In this document: piece after piece, positions 7,915-15,978 of the stretch
How positions within the stretch are numbered: the stretch's first letter is position 1
Layout: each line of letters begins with the position of its first letter
Assembly (NCBI GenBank): GCA_963842955.1
Contig: CAWJIJ010000011.1
Location: 682,001-746,000 of the forward strand
Reading direction: 5' to 3'
Source: JARFQW01 sp963842955
Lineage (GTDB): Bacteria > Pseudomonadota > Gammaproteobacteria > Steroidobacterales > XN24
Length of the DNA: 64,000 bases
Notes under the pieces: model-generated
The model's database searches: none
The model's input: only the letters and a program-made list of their open reading frames with translations
What the model was told of the DNA's origin: nothing
Position numbers and translations under genes: made by a program

Positions 7915-9635
7915 GCGGGTACCTCGTCCTCGATCCACTTGCGGATGCCGTTCACCACGCTGCCGGCGGACACCGGCAGCCCGTCATAGATCAGCACCGA
8001 GCGGAGCCGCGCCGGATCGATCCCGAATTCATTCACCAACAGGCTCTTCAGCTGGCCGTCCCGGTTCTGTTCCAGGACGTAGCAGGTGTCGTGGCGATCC
8101 AGAAACCCGCGTATGTCCTCACCGAAAGGGAACGCGCGAATCCTGCAGTAGCTCAGCGACATGCCCTGGCCCGAGAGTATCTGTCGCGCCTCGAGGGCAG
8201 CATCGGCGCAGCTGCCCACGGTAACCAGACCGGCCGATGCCTCGGCGGCCTCGTCGATCTCCGCCGCCGGAACGAGAGTCGCCGCGGTTTTCCACTTGGC
8301 GTCCAGGCGCTGCATGAGCTCCCGGTAGACATCGCCGTTCTCAGTGTAGCGGGCAAACTCATCGTGGCCCGAGCCACGCGTGAAATAGGCACCGCGCGTA
8401 TCCTGGCCGGGCAGCGTCCGCCAGGGAATACCGTCGCCATCCACGTCCCGGTAGCGGCCCCATCCCTCGATGCGATCCAGCTCAGCCGGCCCCAGGACCT
8501 TGCCCCGGTCGAAGCGCCGGTCGTCGTCCCAGGCAATCTCCGGGCACATCCAGTCGTTCATACCGATGTCCAGGTCCGACATCACGATAACCGGGGTCTG
8601 CAGCCGCTCGGCCAGGTCGAAAGCGACAACCGCGTGTTCGAAACACTCGCCGGGATCGGCCGGAAACAGCAGCACGTGCCGGGTGTCGCCGTGGGACGCA
8701 TAGGCGCAGCTGAGGATGTCGGCCTGCTGGGTGCGGGTCGGCAAACCCGTGGACGGACCCACACGCTGGACGTTAAACAGCACCGCGGGCAGTTCGGTGA
8801 AATAGCCGAAGCCCAGGAACTCGCTCATCAGCGAGATACCGGGGCCGCTTGTCGCCGTGAACGCCCGGGCGCCGGCCCATGAGGCGCCGAGCACCATGCC
8901 GATGGCGGCCAGCTCGTCTTCCGCCTGGATCACACAGTAGTTGCGCTGGCCGCTCACTTCGTCCACCCGGTGGCGGGCACAAAAACTCCGAAACGCATCC
9001 ATGAGGGACGTCGATGGCGTGATCGGATACCAGGCGCCAACCGTGGCGCCTGCGTACAGGCAGCCCAGTGCCGCGGCGGTGTTCCCGTCGATCATGATGT
9101 GGCCGGCCGTATCGCTGGCGGCCTGGACCCGGGCGGCCAGCGGGCAGGCAAAATGGGTGGACGCATAGTCGTGGCCCATGCGAATGGCCTTGAGGTTGGC
9201 CTCGACCAGTGCAGGCTTGGCTGCGAAGGTCTCATCCAGCAGCTGCCGGATGAGGTCGAGGTCGAGACCCAGGAGCGCCGCGAGCGCGCCGACGTAGGCG
9301 ACGTTCTTCATCAGGATTCGCGCCCGCACGCCGTCGAATGCCTCGTTACACATCGCCGAGAGCGGAATTCCGAGAACCTGTACGTCGTCCCGGTTCAGCT
9401 CCCCGCTGCGCGGCCACGTGGAATCGTAGATCAGCACGCCGCCGGGCACGAGACTGGCCAGATCCTCGGCGTAGGTCTGGGCGTTCATGGCAACCATGAC
9501 ATCCACGCCGTCCCGCCGGGACAGGTGCTTCTCGCCGGAGACCCGAATCTCGTACCAGGTCGGCAGACCCTGGATGTTGGAAGGAAAGAAGTTCTTCCCA
9601 ACCACCGGTACGCCCATCCGGAAAATCGACTTCAT
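7911..9635 (-). CDS. korA: 2-oxoacid:ferredoxin oxidoreductase, fused gamma-alpha subunit
   Basis: From the ATG at 9635 the product is 574 residues. The N-terminal gamma-type domain (MGVPVVGKNFFPSNIQGLPT, VDVMVAMNAQTYAEDL) leads into the alpha domain (GNTAAALGCLYAGATVGAWY, PITPSTSLMDAF, GASWAGARAFTATSGPGISL). Homology runs upstream of this ATG: the preceding in-frame codons read VNDLVIRLANVNGTGSASAN, the usual start of the gamma domain. The first of these codons, at 9702-9704, is GTA, where GTG would be expected, and it overlaps the TAA stop of the upstream gene. The real start is therefore uncertain. The subunit binds CoA/2-oxoacid and pairs with KorB. Confidence 0.88.
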   Translation of the reverse strand: MKSIFRMGVPVVGKNFFPSNIQGLPTWYEIRVSGEKHLSRRDGVDVMVAMNAQTYAEDLASLVPGGVLIYDSTWPRSGELNRDDVQVLGIPLSAMCNEAFDGVRARILMKNVAYVGALAALLGLDLDLIRQLLDETFAAKPALVEANLKAIRMGHDYASTHFACPLAARVQAASDTAGHIMIDGNTAAALGCLYAGATVGAWYPITPSTSLMDAFRSFCARHRVDEVSGQRNYCVIQAEDELAAIGMVLGASWAGARAFTATSGPGISLMSEFLGFGYFTELPAVLFNVQRVGPSTGLPTRTQQADILSCAYASHGDTRHVLLFPADPGECFEHAVVAFDLAERLQTPVIVMSDLDIGMNDWMCPEIAWDDDRRFDRGKVLGPAELDRIEGWGRYRDVDGDGIPWRTLPGQDTRGAYFTRGSGHDEFARYTENGDVYRELMQRLDAKWKTAATLVPAAEIDEAAEASAGLVTVGSCADAALEARQILSGQGMSLSYCRIRAFPFGEDIRGFLDRHDTCYVLEQNRDGQLKSLLVNEFGIDPARLRSVLIYDGLPVSAGSVVNGIRKWIEDEVPA

Positions 9636-9700
9636 GAGCAGGCCGTTCGCGCTGGCCGAGCCCGTGCCGTTGACGTTGGCCAGCCGGATTACGAGATCGT

Positions 9701-11521
9701 TTACGCGGTCTTGCGTTCTTCCGTCCAGGGTGTTTCTCCCTCGTCACCGGCGTGAGATATCCTGAGCCGCCCTTTCTGCATATCCCACGCAGCGGTCGGG
9801 CAGCGCTCCGCACAAAGGCCGCAGTGCACGCAAAGATTTTCGTCCTTCACCATGACACGCCCGGTCTGGCGCAATGCGCCGGAGACATACAGCACCTGCT
9901 CCGGGTTGGTGCGCGCGGCGCGCAGCCGGGTCTCGACCTCCGTCTCGGTTCCGTTCGCAACGATGCTCAGGCAGTCCACCGGACAGATGTCCATACACGC
10001 GTCGCATTCTATGCAGAGGTTTTCCTTGAAGACGGTGTGAATGTCGCAGTTCAAACAGCGCTCGACTTCCCTGGCCGCACGCTCGGGGTCGAACCCCAGC
10101 TCCACCTCGATATCGAGGCGCTTGAAGCGTTCGGCCAGGCTGATATGCGGCACGATCGCGCGCTCGGTCCGGTCGTAGCTGTTGGAAAAGGACCACTCGT
10201 GGATGCTCATCTTCGTTGACCTGAGTTCCATGCGGTCCGGCGGCCGTTCGGTGGGCTCGCGTCCCTCGCAGCGCAGGTGAATGGACGTCGCGGCCTGGTG
10301 GCCGTGTTCCACGGCCCAGATGATGTTCCTGGGCCCGAACGCCGCATCGCCCCCGAAGAACACCCCGGGCCGGGTGGACTCATGGGTCGTCGGATCCACG
10401 ACGGGCACGTCCCACTCGTCGAACTCGATGCCCAGGTCCCGCTCGATCCACGGAAAGGCATTCTCCTGGCCGATGGCGAGAATGACGTCGTCACAGGCGA
10501 TGTCCACTTCGCCAACGACCCTGGAGGCGGTGATTCGCCCCCCTGCGTCGATGCGGTATTCCATGTGCTCGAAGCGCATGCCGGTCAGACGGCCATCGGT
10601 GCAGAGAAACGCCTTGGGTGAATGATTGACGACGATGGAAACGCGCTCCTCTTCCGCGTCCTCCAGCTCCCATTCGGAAGCCTTGAAGAACGCCCGGGGC
10701 TTGCGCGCCATCACCTTGACGTCCTCGGCGCCGAGTCGAAGAGACGTGCGGCAGCAGTCCATGGCCGTGTTACCGACGCCAATGATCAGCACCTGCTTGC
10801 CGATCGACTTCTCATGCTCGAAGGCAACGGACTCCAGCCAGTCGATGCCGAGATGGACATTTGCTGCAGCGTCGGTCCGGCCTGGCAGGTTCAGCTCCTT
10901 GCCCCGGGGCGCGCCGCTGCCGACGAACACCGCATCCCAGCCTTCGCCCAGCAGCGCGTTCATGCTGTCGATCCGGTGACCCAGCCGCAGGTCGGCACCC
11001 ATGTCGACGATGACGCCGATCTCCTCGTCAAGTATGTCGGCGGGCAGACGGAACGCCGGAATATTGCTGCGCATCAGCCCGCCGGGGCGTGGCAGCGACT
11101 CGAAGATTGTTACCTCGTAGCCGAGGGGCAGCAGATCGTTGGCCACGGTCAGCGATGCGGGACCGGCACCGATGCAGGCCACCCGTTTGCCGTTGGTCGT
11201 CGCAGGCCGAGGCGGCAGGCGGCTGCTCAAATCGCCTTTCAGATCGGAGGCAACGCGCTTGAGGCGGCAAATCGCGACAGGCTTCTCTTCCACCCTTCCC
11301 CGCCGGCAGGCCGGCTCGCAGGGACGATCGCAGACACGACCAAGGATGCCCGGAAAGACATTAGACTCGCGGTTGACCATGTAGGCATCCGCGAAACGCC
11401 CCTGGGCGATCAGGCGGATATATTCGGGGACGTCGGTATGCGCGGGACACGCCCACTGGCAGTCCACAACCCGGTGGTAATGATCGGGATGGGTGGTGTC
11501 GGTCGGTTCCACCTGACGCAT
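9701..11521 (-). CDS. FAD/NAD(P)-dependent oxidoreductase (GltD-like) fused to two-cluster ferredoxin
   Basis: The product is about 606 residues if it starts at the ATG at 11521 (MRQVEPTDTT). The true start may lie a little upstream, because AGGAGGA sits too far from that ATG. The N-terminal domain binds a 4Fe-4S cluster as in the glutamate synthase small subunit (CQWACPAHTDVPEYIRL, GRVCDRPCEPACRRG). Then come an FAD site (CIGAGPASLTVANDLL), an NAD(P) site (VLIIGVGNTAMDCCR) and a second FAD contact (GVFFGGDAAFGP). The C-terminus holds two ferredoxin motifs, LCIECDACMDICPVDC and LCVHCGLCAERCP. It heads the korAB operon, so it probably moves electrons between NAD(P)H and the 2-oxoacid oxidoreductase. 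The direction is unknown. Confidence 0.88.
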   Translation of the reverse strand: MRQVEPTDTTHPDHYHRVVDCQWACPAHTDVPEYIRLIAQGRFADAYMVNRESNVFPGILGRVCDRPCEPACRRGRVEEKPVAICRLKRVASDLKGDLSSRLPPRPATTNGKRVACIGAGPASLTVANDLLPLGYEVTIFESLPRPGGLMRSNIPAFRLPADILDEEIGVIVDMGADLRLGHRIDSMNALLGEGWDAVFVGSGAPRGKELNLPGRTDAAANVHLGIDWLESVAFEHEKSIGKQVLIIGVGNTAMDCCRTSLRLGAEDVKVMARKPRAFFKASEWELEDAEEERVSIVVNHSPKAFLCTDGRLTGMRFEHMEYRIDAGGRITASRVVGEVDIACDDVILAIGQENAFPWIERDLGIEFDEWDVPVVDPTTHESTRPGVFFGGDAAFGPRNIIWAVEHGHQAATSIHLRCEGREPTERPPDRMELRSTKMSIHEWSFSNSYDRTERAIVPHISLAERFKRLDIEVELGFDPERAAREVERCLNCDIHTVFKENLCIECDACMDICPVDCLSIVANGTETEVETRLRAARTNPEQVLYVSGALRQTGRVMVKDENLCVHCGLCAERCPTAAWDMQKGRLRISHAGDEGETPWTEERKTA

Positions 11522-11646
11522 TGCGAGGACTATGCCTCGCGCTCCTCCTGCCGCGGTCGTCTTCTTGCGACCGTCGGCGCCTACTTTAGACCGGTAGAGG
11601 AGAAAAGAACAACAAACCATTCCACAGTTTGCTGCGCAGCATAGCG

Positions 11647-12123
11647 TCAGCCTCGAGCGTTGCTGATCTCCAGGAACTCGGCTCCTCGAACCAGCTTGTG
11701 AAAGCTGGTGCCGCTGACGTGAACGAGATCCTCGTGATCGCCGGCTTCAAAGTAGATGTCGGGCCGGTTCTCGAAGGCGGTATCCACGATGGTCGGGACC
11801 CGGTAGTCCGGACCCAGCGGAGGGACGGCGCCTTTCTCGCAATCGAAGAAGACCTCGCCCAGTTCGTCCTCCGTCATCATGCGCAAAGCCGGACGGCGCA
11901 GCGCGCTCTGAAGAGCACCCAGGTCCAGTTCCCGGTCCGCTGGCAGCACAGCCAGCAGCGGGCCAATCTGATCGCGCAACGCCACCGCCTTTGCCAGCGA
12001 GTCCTCGGTGACCCCGGCCTGGTGCGCGGTTTCCCGGCTGCTGGAGGAATGGCGATGCCGAAGAATGCTGAAATCCACGTCAGTCAGCGCAAGTGCATAC
12101 CCAACGGTGTCGGCCATGGTCAT
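11647..12123 (-). CDS. YbaK/EbsC-family aminoacyl-tRNA deacylase-like protein
   Basis: The product is 158 residues, starting MTMADTVG at 12123 behind AAGGGGACA. The core has VDFSILRHRHSSSSRETAHQ, then LPADRELDLGALQSAL, DELGEVFFDCEKGAVPPLG and GTSFHKLVRG. This is the pattern of the YbaK/ProX editing-domain family, in which HSSS..TA and GA.PP.G line the active site. A conserved Lys that typical ProX/YbaK proteins use (AVVLK-type) is not obvious here. Members hydrolyse mischarged tRNA, and some instead contact lipids or regulators. It lies just after the ferredoxin reductase gene on the same strand but is probably separate. Confidence 0.75.
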   Translation of the reverse strand: MTMADTVGYALALTDVDFSILRHRHSSSSRETAHQAGVTEDSLAKAVALRDQIGPLLAVLPADRELDLGALQSALRRPALRMMTEDELGEVFFDCEKGAVPPLGPDYRVPTIVDTAFENRPDIYFEAGDHEDLVHVSGTSFHKLVRGAEFLEISNARG

Positions 12124-12579
12124 CGGTCTGTCCCCTTTGTTGTCTCTTCGTGAAGGTTCCAGGGCCCCTGGGGCCAGAATCTCAAGCCTACTCCTCGGGT
12201 TTGCGCCCGCCAAGCGAGCCCCGGGCGTGAGGATGGAGCGTCGGCGTCGAAACCCGCCGCACCGGTGACCGGGATCACCGTCGCCATCGCGCCACCGTCC
12301 GACGACCGGATTCCGGCAACGATGGCCGTCACCAGCCAGGCGAAACCGGCCGCCGCGACCAGGGGCAGATGGGCGGAGCTGCCGGGCCGTCGCAGAAGGA
12401 CGAGCCTTGTCAGCGCCGCTGCCGGTACCGCCCAGGTCAGGAACGCGCCGAACCAAACGGCCCCACCGCCGGCATCCGGCGCATGGCGGCATACACGCCG
12501 GCCGCGACCAACGCGGTGACGTAGAGGGTAATGAACGGGGATTTTGCGCGGCGCGCGACGACTGGCCCGCTCCGATCAC
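12124..12579 (-). pseudogene. Degraded membrane-protein gene
   Basis: Minus-strand translation gives strongly hydrophobic, protein-like sequence in two frames. One frame (about 12450-12550) reads SPFITLYVTALVAAGVYAA. The other (about 12280-12450) reads AVWFGAFLTWAVPAAALTRL and PLVAAAGFAWLVTAIVAG. A lost base in the GGTGGGGCC run near 12455 would join them. The helix pattern loosely resembles the YhhN (lysoplasmalogenase-like) family, but the match is weak. The 5' end cannot be fixed. This stretch holds no other plausible gene. Confidence 0.35.
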
Positions 12580-12615
12580 GTCGACCCGCGTCCGGCCGCC
12601 CGGGTCACAGGAAGC

Positions 12616-12897
12616 CTAGATGGCTCCGCGAAAGAAATCCCGGGAGCAGGCAAGGGCTTCGGCAATGCGCCTGAGCCTGCCAATGCGAAACATGGGCGGT
12701 TCGTCCTGGGGCTTCAGCGCCGCGAGAGCCGCTTCCCGACGTTCTTCGAACGCCTCCAGCTGAAGGGCCGTCTCGTTACACGCACTGCGACGGTTTACCG
12801 ATACCGGACGTTTCGCCACGAGTTCCACTTCGGCACAAAGAGACCGAACCAGACGTTCCAGCGCTCTGACTTCCTTGCGCGAGCCGGACCCGACCAT
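12616..12897 (-). CDS. Small uncharacterised protein
   Basis: The product is 93 residues from the ATG at 12897, with GGGAG about ten bases upstream. It is not recognised. It is Arg/Glu-rich and likely all-helical: EVRALERLVRSLCAEVELVA, a basic link KRPVSVNRR, then LQLEAFEERREAALAALK and a C-terminal RIGRLRRIAEALACSRDFF. There is no signal peptide or membrane span. Codon use is like its neighbours. It stands alone between the degraded membrane-protein gene and the patatin gene, in the same direction as both. Confidence 0.5.
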   Translation of the reverse strand: MVGSGSRKEVRALERLVRSLCAEVELVAKRPVSVNRRSACNETALQLEAFEERREAALAALKPQDEPPMFRIGRLRRIAEALACSRDFFRGAI

Positions 12898-12966
12898 GTG
12901 CGAAACCACTCCCGAAAAACCTAAGACCAAGATTAACGTGCAGCTTTCGACAGTAGACGATACAAG

Positions 12967-14046
12967 TCAAGTGCCTGTGTCGATCTTCTCGAGCCAGTCG
13001 CCGGGATCCAAGCGATCAGCCAGGGCAAGGAAGTCATCGCCGAGGCGGTTCGACTCCTCGACGACCCGGCGCCAGCGGCGCTTCCGCTCGGCATCATCGA
13101 AGTCCACGAAGTCGCTGCGGTCCGGTATCCGGCCACCGGGCAAGCGCTCCAGAAACGCGGATGACGGGCAAAGAATCACCGTATCGGCAAGTCGCTCCGG
13201 CGAGACCCGCCGCCAGCCCAGGGACTTGTCGAACCAGCCCGGCGTGAGGTGGCTATAGAAATGGGGGTACAGGGTCAGGCCGGCCCGCGGGGCGAACGAC
13301 AGGTCGAAATGGTAGTCGGTGATCCCGCCGTCCCGGTAGATCCCCTCCGGGGCGCCGGGAATATCCCGGACCCCCTCGAGAACCAGGGGGATCGAGCCGG
13401 AGGCCAGCACGGCGGCCGACAGGTTCCCGGGCGTCAACCCGTAGGTGCTCCGGGCGACTACCGGATATTCGGCATACCGCTGGCGGTCTCGCGGATCGCT
13501 GAATAGCGCCCGTTCGTAGAAGCCCGCCAGGGCACGGCGGCTGATCATATTCGCAAGCGCCGCGCCGGCCAGCCCGGTCGCTTGCACCCAGCCCGTCTCA
13601 GAAGCAGCGAGGTGGCGGCTGCGAGCAACGACCACCGCCAGGCGGCAGGTCTCGTGGGAGAGGATTTCGCCGGCACCGGAGGCGCCGAGAGCCTGTCGAA
13701 GAATGCCGGCGCTCACGGCCGAGACTTCGGCCGGCGGCGGTTTCGCCGTGTATCGCTGGGCCAGGTAGGCCTCGCGGAAACGGTCCAGGGCCGCGCCCGG
13801 GTCCGCCATCGCGTGACAGGCCAGCCGCCAGGCGCCAATGGACGACCCAAGCATGGACAGGGGCTCCCGGCGATCAGGCCCCGCCAGCCAGCCGCCCGCC
13901 AGCGCCCGGTCCAGGCCGCTGAGGACCAGCCACTTGGGTCCTCCGGAAGCGCCCACGAGCAGCCGGAACAGGTCGGGGCGGAAGCCCTCGGCACGAAGCC
14001 TTCGATAGGCATTGTCCCCAGCGAGCAGACGCAGAGAGCGCGTCAT
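12967..14046 (-). CDS. Patatin-like phospholipase
   Basis: The product is 359 residues, with its ATG at 14046 overlapping the upstream stop codon by four bases (ATGA). The oxyanion loop is GASGGPKW, the nucleophile elbow is MLGSSIGAWR (G-x-S-x-G), and the catalytic Asp lies in DGGITDYHFD. These are the three patatin hallmarks in the right order and spacing. There is no signal peptide, so it is probably cytoplasmic or peripheral at the membrane. It would cleave acyl chains from phospholipid or other lipids. Translational coupling to the M49-like metallopeptidase gene suggests a joint role, which I cannot name. Confidence 0.88.
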   Translation of the reverse strand: MTRSLRLLAGDNAYRRLRAEGFRPDLFRLLVGASGGPKWLVLSGLDRALAGGWLAGPDRREPLSMLGSSIGAWRLACHAMADPGAALDRFREAYLAQRYTAKPPPAEVSAVSAGILRQALGASGAGEILSHETCRLAVVVARSRHLAASETGWVQATGLAGAALANMISRRALAGFYERALFSDPRDRQRYAEYPVVARSTYGLTPGNLSAAVLASGSIPLVLEGVRDIPGAPEGIYRDGGITDYHFDLSFAPRAGLTLYPHFYSHLTPGWFDKSLGWRRVSPERLADTVILCPSSAFLERLPGGRIPDRSDFVDFDDAERKRRWRRVVEESNRLGDDFLALADRLDPGDWLEKIDTGT

Positions 14047-15833
14047 GGCGCCCCGGCCGCGGCGTCTTCGGCCAGCGCCTGGTAACGCACGAGGGTGTAC
14101 CGGCTCGTGGAGGCCGCACGGATCGATTCGGCCACCCGGCCGTGGAGATCGGGGTCCCAGACGAACCACTTGTCCACGAACGCTTGCGCGCGCCGGGGAT
14201 CGCCGGCCCGCTGAATGGCCAGCACCTCGGCAAGCATGCCGGTTACGGCTTCGGGGTAAGCGTCGTAGTCAATGGCCAGCAGCCCGCTGTCCGCATCCCA
14301 ATCGAGCGCGCCCCGATCCAGCAGCCAGTTCCACTGCATGAGCTGCATGGTCTGGTACGGCTGGTCGCGCCGGGGCTGCACATCCTGGAGCACCCTCAGC
14401 ACACCGGCGGCATAGATACCGCGCAGGTCGGCCTCGTCATAGCGGCCGGCCGCCTGGAACTGCTGCGCGGAGAAACTCGAGACGAGATCCGATTTCATTT
14501 CCTCGAGGAGGTCGGCGTACTCGCCGAGGGCTTCCCAGAGGCTGCGGCCGTCGGCCGTGCGATCCACGCCGAGGTAGTGGCCCACCTCGTGCCACAGGGT
14601 GCGACGGAACCGCGACTCCGCGGTCAGGTCGCCATGAAACTCGGGGCGGACGGCGGCCGCGAAAGCCGTCTGCGCGCGTTTGAACAACGCCGGGTGGGTC
14701 ATGATGTTGTAGCGAAGCAAAATGGTTCGCCCGTACTTGCGGGCGTGGTCCGCGTCATTGGGCAGGATGCTGGCGGTGTTGGCCCCACGGGCCTGCCCGA
14801 AGTCGGCCACCACGTGATAGACGCCCACCGGGATGTCCTCCCTGACCCGCTTTGCGTGCTCGTAGGGCAGCGCATCTTCAAGAGCCTGTAATCCGCCGAG
14901 ATCGGCGGCCAGGTCGCGGGTCCGCTCCTCGTCCCGAACCAGCACACTCATTCCGTAGAACGCCTTGATGCCCGCCAGGGCATCGTCGTAGGTCTCGTAG
15001 CTGCCCAGCTGCACGTTGAGGTGACCGAATTGGCCCAGCACCCAGGCGGCATCACCCGCTTCATAGTTCTCGCTCTGCAGATCCAGGGCCCGAAGCCGAA
15101 GATATGCCGTCAGGTCCGGATCGGACGATGCCAGCCGCCCGGCGGCGCTCCCCACAAGCGCAGAGATCTTCGCAACCCGCTCGGCGTACACCAGTGAATA
15201 GGGCGCGAGGTAGAGCGCACCGTCCGGCACGTCGGCCAGCCGGTCGCCGAGTCCGGGATGCAGCAGCTCCAGGCCGGGTCGGGCGGCCAGCGCGCGCTTG
15301 TCCGCCCCGTGGGAGGCAGTCCCGGCGCGCCGAACGCTGCCCCTGGGAAACCGCAGCCCGGGATCATCCGCGGCGGCCTGCTCGAATGCCTCGCGGGACA
15401 GGTCCGCGGGGTAGACATTTTTGCCCGGCACCTCGGCGGAGACGGGCAGAAACGGAACCCGGCGGTTGTCCGGCGTGGTCACCACGGGCCCCTTGGCGAG
15501 CCGGTAGAGCCGGAGCAGGCGATCGGTCTCTGTTGACGGGTCCGTGGCGTGGAGCTCCTCCAGCCGGGCTCGCGCCGCGAGCGCCTCCGGGTGCTTCTGG
15601 TCTTCGTAGAGATCCTGGACCAGCGCGCCAGCCTCGAGCAGGAGCGCAACGGCGGCGGCCTCATCCGCGTCGAGGTGTGACAGGTCCGGCGCCAGGATCA
15701 GCTCGAGCGTCTGATCCAGGATGCCGCGGCTGTCGGCGTCGCTCCAGTCCGGTGCCGCCTCGTCCAGGGCAGGGACCACACCGGGAACCAACGCAGCTGC
15801 GAAAACGAGCAGCAAAGCAGCAAACCAGGGCAT
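14043..15833 (-). CDS. Exported M49 (dipeptidyl peptidase III)-like metallopeptidase
   Basis: The product is 596 residues with a signal peptide (PWFAALLLVFAAALVPGVVPA). The body shows motifs of the bacterial M49-related family: GKNVYPADLSREAFEQA in the first third, then LGSYETYDDALAGIKAFY, and the zinc motif TLWHEVGHYLGVD followed some 30 residues later by LEEMKSDLVS, which supplies the third ligand (Glu). Classic DPP III enzymes have an HExxGH motif; here it is the shorter HExxH (HEVGH). These enzymes remove dipeptides or short peptides, but no substrate can be read from sequence. It is translationally coupled to the patatin gene downstream. Confidence 0.72.
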   Translation of the reverse strand: MPWFAALLLVFAAALVPGVVPALDEAAPDWSDADSRGILDQTLELILAPDLSHLDADEAAAVALLLEAGALVQDLYEDQKHPEALAARARLEELHATDPSTETDRLLRLYRLAKGPVVTTPDNRRVPFLPVSAEVPGKNVYPADLSREAFEQAAADDPGLRFPRGSVRRAGTASHGADKRALAARPGLELLHPGLGDRLADVPDGALYLAPYSLVYAERVAKISALVGSAAGRLASSDPDLTAYLRLRALDLQSENYEAGDAAWVLGQFGHLNVQLGSYETYDDALAGIKAFYGMSVLVRDEERTRDLAADLGGLQALEDALPYEHAKRVREDIPVGVYHVVADFGQARGANTASILPNDADHARKYGRTILLRYNIMTHPALFKRAQTAFAAAVRPEFHGDLTAESRFRRTLWHEVGHYLGVDRTADGRSLWEALGEYADLLEEMKSDLVSSFSAQQFQAAGRYDEADLRGIYAAGVLRVLQDVQPRRDQPYQTMQLMQWNWLLDRGALDWDADSGLLAIDYDAYPEAVTGMLAEVLAIQRAGDPRRAQAFVDKWFVWDPDLHGRVAESIRAASTSRYTLVRYQALAEDAAAGAP

Positions 15834-15978
15834 GGGAAGTCTCCATCGGTCATTGGTGTTCGTCGATTCGGGCGCGCAGATCCTCGCCTCGCCCCGCCAG
15901 GCAACCCGGGCTCAGGCCGTGTCCGGCTATTACCGGGCCTGAGCCTATAATGCGGACGTCCATCTCACGAGATTTATC

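Noticed and set aside
6856..7989. Plus-strand frame of 377 codons
   Set aside because: Opposite korB; low-complexity composition, no recognisable domain.
10622..11644. Plus-strand frame of 340 codons
   Set aside because: Opposite the flavoprotein-ferredoxin gene, which has full motif support.
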